5,642 nucleotides of DNA from JAQVWU01 sp964628455 (lineage in GTDB: Bacteria > Bacillota > Clostridia > Oscillospirales > CAG-272), in the NCBI GenBank assembly GCA_964628455.1, contig CAZVPD010000207.1, positions 1-5,642 on the forward strand. The letters run 5' to 3'. Position numbers and translations under genes: made by a program. The notes under the pieces are model-generated. The model ran no database searches, was not told the DNA's origin, and was given only the letters and a program-made list of their open reading frames with translations. Shown one piece after another: positions 1-5,415 of the stretch (within the stretch, counting starts at the first letter, position 1; every line of letters starts with the position of its first letter).

Positions 1-1082
1 TCCTGTTCTTCTTTTCTCAGCCGGTTAAACGGCGTATGCAGACTGAACCCGTATTTTTCCGCAACGCTGTAATACATCGCGCCGTGCCAGCTGTCTTTAA
101 ACGGACGCTTTAAAACACTCTGTCTGAAACAGCCGTCCATGACGCTCTTTTCGGGATCGTCAATCAAAAATCCGGCTTCGACTACATGGGATTTTCCGAT
201 GCCGTTGCATGTGGGGCAGGCGCTTCCCGCTGTATTGAACGAAAAATGAAAGGTCTGCAGTTCGGTCAGCGTATAGTGATGCTCGGGACAATAATATTTC
301 GAATAAAAATCCTTTCGAATTTTTTCGGATCTTTCTTCTCCCGTTTTTTCGGGAAGACCGATAATTTCGGTTTTTATCACGATCTCATCGTTGAGCGCGA
401 CCATAGCGGCTTCAATGGCTTTCGCAATTCTTATGTAGGTTCCCGGTTTGATGGTAAATTGTTCGATTATAATTTCCATTTTATAGCTTTTGTTTTCATC
501 GAGTTCCTTTTTTTCGGATAAATCATACGGTTCGCCGTCAATCAGCAGGCGCTTATAGCCTTTTTTGCGAATTCCGTCAAAAAGGTATTTAAAATCGGTT
601 CCGGGAATTTTTTCGGTCGGAGCTCTCAGCTCAACGACAGAACCCGCCGGGAGCGAGGAAATATGTTCCGCCAGGCTTGAGGCACTCACCTGTTCAAGCC
701 TGTATCCGCAAACGGGACACATGCCGATTCCCGCAGTCGCAAACAGGAGTCTCAGATAATCCTGAATATCGGTTACGGTTCCGACCGTGGAACGCGGGTT
801 GAAGTTGCCCTTTTTCTGCTCAATGGAAACCACAGGTGACAGACCCCGGACAAATTTTACGTCTGGCTTTTTGACCTGATTGATCCTCCCCTTGGCAAAG
901 TTTGAAATGGATTCAAGAAAACGCCGCTGTCCTTCGCCGTAAATGACGTCAAATACAAGCGAGGACTTGCCTGAGCCCGATACGCCGGTCACCACCGTGA
1001 GTTTATCACGCGGGATTTCAATATTGATATTTTTAAGATTGTTTTGTTTTGCGCCGATGACTTCTATGGTATCTCTTATCAA
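1..1082 (-). CDS. uvrA: UvrA-family excinuclease ABC subunit A, N-terminal part (runs off left edge)
   Basis: DNA-damage recognition ATPase of nucleotide excision repair, cytoplasmic, partner of UvrB in the canonical system. The 360 visible residues show the UvrA N-terminus (DTIEVIGAKQNNLKNI), a Walker A GVSGSGKSS at residues 33-41, a Q-loop glutamine at 89 (SIEQK), the family block NPRSTVGTVTDIQDYLRLLF at 95-114, CPVCG at 122-126, and a zinc module with CPEH at 265-268 and CPTC at 289-292. The C-to-C spacing of 24 is that of E. coli UvrA, but the second ligand position is His instead of Cys. The UvrB-binding region between about 130 and 255 is present but diverged. The frame upstream has no ATG, GTG or TTG back to a stop near 1171, so TTG at 1082-1080 is the first possible start; it has GGAGG 11 bases upstream and yields a normal UvrA N-terminus. 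Canonical UvrA is about 940 residues, so the signature motif and second ATPase lie outside. It could be a UvrA paralogue rather than the housekeeping copy. Confidence 0.92.
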   Translation of the reverse strand, partial: MIRDTIEVIGAKQNNLKNINIEIPRDKLTVVTGVSGSGKSSLVFDVIYGEGQRRFLESISNFAKGRINQVKKPDVKFVRGLSPVVSIEQKKGNFNPRSTVGTVTDIQDYLRLLFATAGIGMCPVCGYRLEQVSASSLAEHISSLPAGSVVELRAPTEKIPGTDFKYLFDGIRKKGYKRLLIDGEPYDLSEKKELDENKSYKMEIIIEQFTIKPGTYIRIAKAIEAAMVALNDEIVIKTEIIGLPEKTGEERSEKIRKDFYSKYYCPEHHYTLTELQTFHFSFNTAGSACPTCNGIGKSHVVEAGFLIDDPEKSVMDGCFRQSVLKRPFKDSWHGAMYYSVAEKYGFSLHTPFNRLRKEEQ

Positions 1083-1093
1083 TGTATTCGATT

Positions 1094-1098
1094 CCTCC
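1094..1098 (-). promoter_or_regulatory. Ribosome binding site supporting a TTG start of uvrA
   Basis: On the minus strand GGAGG lies 11 bases before TTG at 1082-1080. The spacing is long, but no other start codon is available in this frame. A 14-codon ATG frame (1123 to 1079) ends with its TGA overlapping the TTG, which could couple translation; this is an inference, as that short frame has no good ribosome site of its own. Confidence 0.45.
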
Positions 1099-1149
1099 GA
1101 TAAATATGATTTTTTTGCCGCATGGAATTTTCCCGGCTTACCGCGTCTT

Positions 1150-2097
1150 TTACGGAGATCCGTCGCCGTTTAATCCTTCCGAATAAATAAACATCACTTC
1201 ATCGACCGCTCTTTTACTCTTGGGCGTGATGCTTATCGTTTCGCTCATACGGCCGACTATACCCATTTGTGCCAGGAAGTCAAACACATGATAGATATCA
1301 TGCGAACTGCATCCGAAGTGTTTCACCAGTGCCGTGACCGTTCGCATTTCGCCGTCAGACATAAATTCCGCCACGGGTTTTTTTATCAGTCCGACATTGT
1401 CCTCCAGAAATTTTATAAAAAAATGCAGGTCATTTTTAATTTCATCCTGGCTCATCGGCCCCTGCATCGGTCTCAAATACAGATGTTCGATCGATTCTGG
1501 GGCATACTCCATAACCTTGAGTATTGCTTCACGGCTCGGAGGCTTATTGTCAAGCACCAGCCGCATGTTGGCATAATGTTCGGCTGCTTTCAGGATCCAA
1601 AGCTGAGCATACTGCAGATCCTTTTTCACGGTCAGCCATTTTTCTGTTTTTTCAATAAAATAAATCATGCCTGTCGCCATTTGAAAAAATGTCAGGGCGC
1701 GGTCGTCGGCGCCGACCTTCTGCGCTCCGGTCAGATAATCGCGCAGACTTTCGTCTTTCGTATAAATCATTCTGGCTTTGGCATAATATGAGTATAAAAA
1801 TCCGCCGCCCAAACTTCGTTCCAGCATACGTTTAAAATCAAATTCTTTTTTCAGATCCACATTGATGATCAGCCCGTCTTCTTCAACGCAAAAGCCCGTG
1901 ACCGGCAGTTTTTGCTCGCGAACGATCACATTGACGTCCATGTCGCTTTTTTCCCACACCGTATCGTTTGATAGGCTGCCGCAAAGAATCACCGCCAGGA
2001 CGTTGGGGTCGGGTTTCAGCTTTTCCGTAAAAACCTGCAGCGCATCTTCAAAACGCCGCCGGATGCCGTTCTGCTGTTCAGATATTTTTTCTTCCAT
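1150..2097 (-). CDS. Nucleotidyltransferase-fold protein of unknown substrate
   Basis: A 315-residue protein whose N-terminal third carries the polymerase-beta-type nucleotidyltransferase signature: GS at residues 40-41, then 10 residues, then D52 and D54 (SDMDVNVIV), with a likely third metal-binding acid at D81 (IINVDLKK). All three acidic positions are present, so it is probably an active transferase of NMP groups; the acceptor cannot be read from sequence. Residues about 120-230 look helical, and the last 70 or so (from GEMRTVTALVKHFG to SETISITPKS) look like a winged-helix unit, which is an impression from pattern and not a family match. ATG at 2097 has GAGG five bases upstream. It follows a perfect promoter and a long leader and precedes uvrA by 67 bases with no clear terminator, so co-transcription is likely. 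Antibiotic-modifying enzymes share this fold, but no specific resemblance is visible, nor an adjacent HEPN partner of the MNT toxin-antitoxin type. Confidence 0.82.
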   Translation of the reverse strand: MEEKISEQQNGIRRRFEDALQVFTEKLKPDPNVLAVILCGSLSNDTVWEKSDMDVNVIVREQKLPVTGFCVEEDGLIINVDLKKEFDFKRMLERSLGGGFLYSYYAKARMIYTKDESLRDYLTGAQKVGADDRALTFFQMATGMIYFIEKTEKWLTVKKDLQYAQLWILKAAEHYANMRLVLDNKPPSREAILKVMEYAPESIEHLYLRPMQGPMSQDEIKNDLHFFIKFLEDNVGLIKKPVAEFMSDGEMRTVTALVKHFGCSSHDIYHVFDFLAQMGIVGRMSETISITPKSKRAVDEVMFIYSEGLNGDGSP

Positions 2098-2185
2098 AAC
2101 AACCTCACATAGGATCGTACCGGATCATTTTTTATAAAACGGTTTGCCGTCAGGGACGTACCATCCGCACATCCGAACCAAAATC

Positions 2186-2213
2186 TGAGGCTTCTCCCGA
2201 GGAGGAAGGCTCA
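2186..2213 (-). other. Imperfect stem-loop in the leader
   Basis: TGAG, CTTC and TCC (2186-2197) pair with GGA, GAAG and CTCA (2201-2213) around the loop CGA. This gives 11 base pairs with one 1x1 mismatch (2190/2209) and one bulge (2204). On the minus strand it is followed two bases later by TTTT, so a weak attenuator is possible. Confidence 0.4.
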
Positions 2214-2220
2214 AAAAATA

Positions 2221-2266
2221 CCGGGTATTCCGAATTATGCTCCAAAGAAAGCCTGAAATTCCCCGG
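2221..2266 (-). other. Bulged stem-loop in the leader
   Basis: The arm AATTCCCCGG (2257-2266) pairs with CCGGG (2221-2225) and GAATT (2232-2236), giving ten pairs with a six-base bulge on one side and a 20-base loop. It was found by eye; its stability was not computed. Confidence 0.35.
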
Positions 2267-2280
2267 CAGAAAAGACGGCT

Positions 2281-2339
2281 TCCGATAGAGGTGAACGGAT
2301 TTGTATTACAGCATCGGATAAGTGAAAGAATTGTTCACC
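2281..2339. repeat. Two interleaved inverted repeats just downstream of the promoter
   Basis: GGTGAAC at 2290-2296 matches GTTCACC at 2333-2339 (7 of 7), and TCCGAT at 2281-2286 matches ATCGGA at 2313-2318 (6 of 6). The arms alternate, so the pairs could form a pseudoknot or be mutually exclusive in RNA. The arm at 2333-2339 abuts the -10 box, so most of it lies before or at the expected start of the transcript. That fits a protein operator at DNA level at least as well as an RNA stem. Confidence 0.4.
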
Positions 2340-2340
2340 C

Positions 2341-2369
2341 ATTATACAATACATGCCATAATTTGTCAA
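2341..2369 (-). promoter_or_regulatory. Perfect consensus housekeeping promoter
   Basis: On the minus strand TTGACA (2369-2364) is followed by exactly 17 bases and TATAAT (2346-2341), which matches both hexamers of the sigma-70/sigma-A consensus at optimal spacing. The surrounding sequence is AT-rich. The expected start is about 2334, directed at the nucleotidyltransferase and uvrA genes. Confidence 0.88.
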
Positions 2370-2416
2370 GTTTTATTTAAAGAAATTTAACTTTTAAGCC
2401 GAAATTCCCCTTATAA

Positions 2417-2459
2417 ATTCCACTCTCCGGAGGGGCGGCGCGTCAGCACCGGGGTGGTC
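2417..2459 (+). repeat. Hairpin repeat, copy A
   Basis: This 43-base unit matches copy C at 39 of 43 positions. It has an outer stem of the CCCCTC/GAGGGG type with one mismatch and an inner stem GGCGC/GCACC with one mismatch, ending in CGGGGTGGTC. Copy A is the more decayed of the two plus-oriented copies. An isolated AATTCCCC at 2403-2410 may be the remnant edge of another unit. Confidence 0.75.
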
Positions 2460-2484
2460 AGCGCCTTGAAAGCGCGGGGAACTT

Positions 2485-2525
2485 AACCACCCCGCCTTTC
2501 AGGCACCCCTCCCAAAAGGGGAATT
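2485..2525 (-). repeat. Hairpin repeat, copy B (inverted)
   Basis: This is the same unit in the opposite orientation: it begins AACCACCCCG and ends AGGGGAATT. The inner stem has a different sequence, GCCT/AGGC (2494-2504, loop TTC), but still pairs. Lying between A and C in reverse orientation, it makes each neighbouring pair a larger potential cruciform. Confidence 0.72.
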
Positions 2526-2538
2526 GGAAAACGCATCC

Positions 2539-2581
2539 ATTCCCCTCTTCGGAGGGGTGGTGCGTCAGCACCGGGGTGGTC
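2539..2581 (+). repeat. Hairpin repeat, copy C
   Basis: This is the best-formed copy. Its outer stem CCCCTC (2542-2547) and GAGGGG (2552-2557) encloses TTCG, a C(UUCG)G extra-stable tetraloop if transcribed. Its inner stem GGTGC (2559-2563) and GCACC (2568-2572) encloses GTCA, and the unit ends in CGGGGTGGTC. It resembles REP-like dispersed repeats; similar CCCCTC/GAGGGG units are familiar from clostridial genomes, from general knowledge. Confidence 0.78.
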
Positions 2582-2612
2582 AAAAAGCGTGCCGTATAAC
2601 TGCACAGCCCTA

Positions 2613-2630
2613 CCCCTCCATAGAGGGGAA
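2613..2630 (-). repeat. Partial hairpin repeat, copy D
   Basis: CCCCTC (2613-2618), loop CATA, and GAGGGG (2623-2628) followed by AA form a perfect outer stem oriented as in copy B. The inner stem and GGGGTGGTC end are not recognisable, so it looks truncated. Confidence 0.5.
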
Positions 2631-2661
2631 CGGACTTCCGGCTTAAATGCGCCGGCAACGG

Positions 2662-2708
2662 AAACCGGCCGTCTGTCAATCCTGTGAAAATTGACAGACG
2701 GCCGGTTT
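2662..2708 (-). terminator. Perfect 19-bp hairpin downstream of hcp, probable terminator
   Basis: The arms at 2662-2680 and 2690-2708 are exact reverse complements around a nine-base loop (2681-2689). The stem has a GC core (CCGGCCGTC) with AAA at one end and TTT at the other. It lies 75 bases after the hcp stop and is the first strong hairpin a leftward transcript meets. The T tract on the minus strand is only TTT, inside the stem, so termination may be modest; the plus strand reads TTTT. Confidence 0.7.
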
Positions 2709-2783
2709 TATGCGTAAATCTTTTTGATCAAAACAATGTCTCCGGCACGGGAACCGGTGTTGTGCTTACGATACCGTGATCGT

Positions 2784-4438
2784 TTACGCCAGGAACAGTT
2801 CCAGATCGGCGTCGGCGGTGCCTATGCCGGCGATGCCGAATTTCTCGATCAGGACTTTCGCGACGTTGGGAGACAGAAAGCCGGGAAGGGTCGGGCCGAG
2901 GTGGATGTTCTTTACGCCGAGGGACAGGAGCGCGAGCAGCACGATGACCGCTTTCTGCTCATACCAGGCGATGTTGTAGGCGATCGGGAGCTTGTTGATG
3001 TCGTCGAGTCCGAAGACTTTCTGCAGCGTCATGGCGATGACGGCAAGCGAATACGAGTCGTTGCACTGACCGGCGTCGAGGACACGCGGGATGCCGCCGA
3101 TGTCGCCGAGGTCCAGTTTGTTGTATCGGTATTTCGCGCAGCCCGCGGTCAGGATGACCGTGTCTTTCGGGAGCTTCTGCGCGAATTCGGTGTAGTAGTC
3201 CCTGGATCTCATCCGGCCGTCGCAGCCGGCCATGACGAAGAATTTCCGGATCGCGCCCGACTTGACGGCCTCGACGACTTTGTCGGCAAGCGCCAGCACC
3301 TGGCTGTGCGCGAAACCGCCGACAATGCTGCCCGTTTCGATCTCAACGGGGGAGGGAAGCGTTTTTGCCATCGCGATGACGGCCGAGAAATCCTTTTTGC
3401 CGTTNNNNNNNNNNAATCCTTGTGACCCTGCGCATCGGCTACGATGTGCGTGCAGCCGGGGTAACCCGCCGCGCCTGTCGTGAAGATCCTCTGCCGGATC
3501 TCCTCGCTCTTCGGGGGGACGATGCAGTTCGTCGTGAACAGGACCGGGCCTTTGAAGGTCTCGAATTCGGTGGTCTGCTTCCACCACGAACCGCCGTAGT
3601 TGCCGGCGAAGTTGCCGTATTTCCTGAACGCGGGATAGTAGTGGGCAGGCAGCATCTCGCTGTGGGTGTAGACGTCCACGCCGGTCCCCGCCGTCTGGTC
3701 GAGGAGCTGCTCGAGGTCGGTCAGGTCGTGGCCGGAGATCAGGATCGCGGGATTCTTCCTGACGCCGATGTCCACTTTCGTGATCTCGGGATTTCCGTAT
3801 TTCGAGGTGTTGGCTTCATCCAGAAGCGCCATCGCCTTTACGCCGTATTCGCCCGTTTTCAGGGTGAGTGCGACAAGCTCATCCGCTCCGGGCGTTTCAT
3901 CGAGCAGAGCCGCAAGCGCTTCGTAGATAAACGCGTAGATCTCCGCGTTTTCTTTTCCGGCCATCAGGGCGTGTTCGGTATAGGCCGCCATTCCCTTCAG
4001 GCCGTAGGTGATCATCTGCTGAAGCGAACGGATGTCCTCGTTTTCGGTCGCGAGAACACCGACGGACGAAGCTTTTTCGAGCATCTGCTCCGTTGTGCCC
4101 GGCGTGAAGGCAGCCGCGTCGTGCAGGCCGGACACCCCTGTCTTTTTGATCAGGTCATTGCGGATCGAAACAATGGTTTTGATCTGTTCTTCTATCGCCG
4201 CGTTGTCGAAGTTGGCGTTGGTGATGGTCATAAACAGGCTTTTGACGGTCTGGTAGTTGGTGTCGCCCAAAGCCGCCGCATCGGCTTTTCCTTTTACGAC
4301 GACCTGCGCTAAGCCCTTAAGGGAGTAGATCAGCAGGTCCTGAAGCTTCGCCGTCTCTTCGCTTTTGCCGCATACGCCGCGAACCTCGCAGCCTTTTCCG
4401 CGTGCCGTCTCCTGGCACTGATAACAAAACATGCTCAT
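2784..4438 (-). CDS. hcp: Hybrid cluster protein (hydroxylamine reductase / NO reductase), split by a sequence gap
   Basis: Cytoplasmic redox enzyme with a [4Fe-4S] cluster and a hybrid [4Fe-2S-2O] cluster. It reduces hydroxylamine in vitro and is linked to nitric oxide detoxification in anaerobes. The N-terminus has C5, C8, C17 and C23 (spacing 2, 8, 5), the class I cubane pattern. Hybrid-cluster ligands on the upstream side are H237 (SGHDL), E261 (HSEML) and C305 (TTNC). On the downstream side, counted from N after the gap, they are C61 (AGCDG, the persulfide site), C89 (TAGC), C114 (GQCND) and E149 followed by K151 (WYEQK). Spacings between ligands on each side match Desulfovibrio vulgaris Hcp (24, 44; 28, 25, 35). 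ATG 4438 has GGAGG nine bases upstream. It lies 24 bases after the rubredoxin gene, so the two form an operon. The N run makes the frames disagree (341 codons before, 206 after), which is most likely an assembly artefact. Confidence 0.97.
3405..3414. other. Assembly gap of 10 N inside hcp
   Basis: The minus strand before the gap reads CAG GGT CAC AAG GAT T, and after it AAC GGC AAA AAG GAT TTC. Both encode the same G-x-K-D stretch, so the ends appear to overlap rather than to be separated by 10 bases. Ten is probably a placeholder length. Confidence 0.85.
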
Positions 4439-4462
4439 TCGGTCATTCCTCCGGTGTTTTTA

Positions 4463-4627
4463 TTATTCGTCGATCGGTTCGAAATTGTCTTTCTCCACAA
4501 AGCAGACGGGACAGGTCCAGTCGTCGGGCAGGTCTTCGAAAGCCGTGCCGGGGGGTATTTTGCCGTCGGGATCGCCGACTGCCGGGTCGTAAATGTAATC
4601 GCATCCGTTGCATTGATATCTTTTCAT
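4463..4627 (-). CDS. Rubredoxin
   Basis: A small one-electron carrier with a single Fe(Cys)4 site. The 54-residue product has C6, C9, C39 and C42 exactly where Clostridium pasteurianum rubredoxin has them, the family stretch DYIYDPAVGDP, the PPGT turn, and FEDLPDDW before the second CPVC. Two ATG codons are adjacent (4630 and 4627). The second is chosen because GAGGAG at 4635-4640 is then seven bases away and the protein starts MKRY as in the family; using the first adds one Met. It ends in a double TAA, 24 bases before hcp, so it is probably the direct electron donor to Hcp. Oddly, the glycine that normally follows each CxxC is replaced, by D10 and F43; these glycines lie in the loops that hydrogen-bond to the cysteine sulfurs. 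Confidence 0.95.
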   Translation of the reverse strand: MKRYQCNGCDYIYDPAVGDPDGKIPPGTAFEDLPDDWTCPVCFVEKDNFEPIDE

Positions 4628-4659
4628 CATTTTACTCCTCGTTGTTTTTATTTTTATTC

Positions 4660-4691
4660 TCGGCCGCCGGCCGATAGCTGCTTATACAGCT
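4660..4691 (-). other. Two adjacent short hairpins in the rubredoxin-hcp leader
   Basis: TCGGCC/GGCCGA with a three-base loop (4660-4674) and AGCTG/CAGCT with a six-base loop (4676-4691) are both perfect. On the minus strand they are followed by an A-rich, not T-rich, stretch, so they are not a terminator of the upstream gene. They would sit at or near the 5' end of the rubredoxin message. Confidence 0.5.
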
Positions 4692-4732
4692 ATTATATCA
4701 TAAATATTTTAACAAATATGTAATCCCGTCAC
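4692..4732 (-). promoter_or_regulatory. Probable promoter of rubredoxin-hcp, -10 clear and -35 weak
   Basis: TATAAT lies at 4697-4692 on the minus strand in a strongly AT-rich gap after the membrane protein gene. No good -35 hexamer lies 16-18 bases upstream, as is common for activator-dependent promoters. An imperfect dyad GTAAT-CCC-GTCAC at 4720-4732 is centred about 41 bases before the expected start, where Crp/Fnr-type activators such as HcpR bind in other bacteria. The dyad matches at only 3 of 5 positions, so the regulator is speculative. Confidence 0.5.
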
Positions 4733-4755
4733 GTTTTATAAATTTTTTTATGCTT

Positions 4756-5382
4756 TCACGGTTTTCCGCTGTATTTGACCGCGTTCACGGGACAGACCCG
4801 GCTGCAGCTGCCGCACTGATGGCAGAGCGCCGTTTCGATGCCGGCTTTCCTGTCGCCGCCGACTCTGACGGCGTCGGCGGGGCACACCTTCACGCATTTT
4901 CCGCAGCCGGTGCAGGCGTCGCGGCTGACTCTCTCCGAGTGCGCGGCCGGTCTTCCCGCGATCTTCTGCAGGGGGCCGAACGGGCAGAGGAGGTTGTGGA
5001 ATACGGCGGGTTTATATCTCAGAGTGACGAGGATCGAAAGGACCAGCCATATCAGCAGGACCGGCAGGTCGATCCGCGCGGCTCTTTTCAGGATGAGCGT
5101 CAGAAGCACGCTTGCTCCGAGGCCGGCCCAGGCGATCTTCCCGGAGCGGAGCCACTTCGGTACGGACGCCGTCTGCAGCCCGAGCTTTTTCGAGATCCGG
5201 GCGGCCGGTATCATCACCGTGTTCATCGGACAGACGTACCCGCAGTAGATCCTGCCGAAAAAGAGCGCCGCGGCCAGGCTGACCGCGAATAAAGCGAGCC
5301 AGATGACCATTTTTCCGTTTGTGACCAGGAACAGGAACAAACCCAGGAATAAAATGCGTATCGCCGCTCTGAGAATTTTCAT
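4756..5382 (-). CDS. Membrane-anchored 4Fe-4S protein, NapH/polyferredoxin type
   Basis: A 208-residue integral membrane protein likely to pass electrons between the membrane and a soluble carrier. Hydrophobic segments lie at about residues 8-21, 25-42, 83-98 and 105-121. After the second comes the motif GRIYCGYVCP (C47, C51) and after the fourth LLCPFGP (C133), the paired CP motifs typical of NapH, NosR and CcoG relatives. The C-terminal domain binds two [4Fe-4S] clusters: C157, C160, C163, C167 (CTGCGKCVKVCP) and C187, C190, C193, C197 (CHQCGSCSRVCP). ATG 5382 has GGAGG 11 bases upstream. It lies 33 bases after the ferredoxin gene, and the next gene is rubredoxin. It is shorter than NapH (usually over 250 residues) and has no partner nap, nos or rnf genes in view. 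The natural inference is electron supply to the rubredoxin-Hcp pair, not demonstrated by sequence. Confidence 0.9.
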   Translation of the reverse strand: MKILRAAIRILFLGLFLFLVTNGKMVIWLALFAVSLAAALFFGRIYCGYVCPMNTVMIPAARISKKLGLQTASVPKWLRSGKIAWAGLGASVLLTLILKRAARIDLPVLLIWLVLSILVTLRYKPAVFHNLLCPFGPLQKIAGRPAAHSERVSRDACTGCGKCVKVCPADAVRVGGDRKAGIETALCHQCGSCSRVCPVNAVKYSGKP

Positions 5383-5415
5383 CGGTTGTAATTCCTCCGT
5401 AATGGTTTTTGTTCG

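Larger units (their letters stand above)
2098..2334 (-). promoter_or_regulatory. Long structured 5' leader of the nucleotidyltransferase gene
   Basis: If the consensus promoter at 2341-2369 is used, transcription starts near 2334 and the message carries about 237 untranslated bases before ATG 2097. Several stems can form (listed separately). I recognise no known riboswitch class and no T-box core. One reading frame is open for nearly 70 codons (about 2337 to 2125) but has no start codon near its beginning; its only ATG, at 2172, opens a 15-residue peptide MCGWYVPDGKPFYKK without a ribosome site. Confidence 0.45.
2098..2783. other. Gene-free region of 686 bases
   Basis: No convincing coding sequence is present on either strand. 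From right to left it holds the region after hcp, a strong hairpin (2662-2708), a small stem CCGGC/GCCGG (2638-2655), a cluster of hairpin repeats (2417-2630), an AT-rich promoter (2341-2369) and a leader (2334-2098). Confidence 0.8.

Noticed and set aside
186..521. Plus-strand open frame of 111 codons opposite uvrA
   Set aside because: The minus strand encodes conserved UvrA sequence through this interval.
1267..1791. Plus-strand open frame of 174 codons opposite the nucleotidyltransferase
   Set aside because: It is antisense to a gene with an intact GS-x10-D-x-D motif, ribosome site and promoter; the product looks random.
2125..2337. Nearly 70-codon open frame in the leader, ending DGKPFYKK
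   Set aside because: It has no start codon or ribosome site near its beginning, and an open run of this length is not rare by chance. It was kept only as a remark on the leader.
2098..2340. T-box or known riboswitch
   Set aside because: I saw no T-box core sequence and no conserved core of common riboswitch classes; no specifier codon or antiterminator pattern is apparent.
2403..2630. CRISPR array
   Set aside because: Copies alternate in orientation, spacing is irregular, and the units are imperfect double hairpins without unique spacers of constant length.
2458..2679. Minus-strand open frame of 73 codons through the repeat cluster
   Set aside because: It is built from the hairpin repeats and the arm of the terminator; there is no ribosome site or domain.
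2724..4312. Long plus-strand open frames opposite hcp
   Set aside because: They are antisense to a gene with every metal ligand conserved. GC-rich coding sequence leaves the opposite strand open, and their products are low-complexity Arg/Asp/Val-rich sequences without motifs.
2784..4438. hcp as a frameshifted pseudogene
   Set aside because: The frame changes exactly at the N run, and both halves are complete in conserved ligands, so an assembly gap explains it better than mutation.
4750..5292. Plus-strand open frame of 180 codons opposite the membrane iron-sulfur gene
   Set aside because: It is a shadow of a clear 4Fe-4S protein; its product has no recognisable domain.
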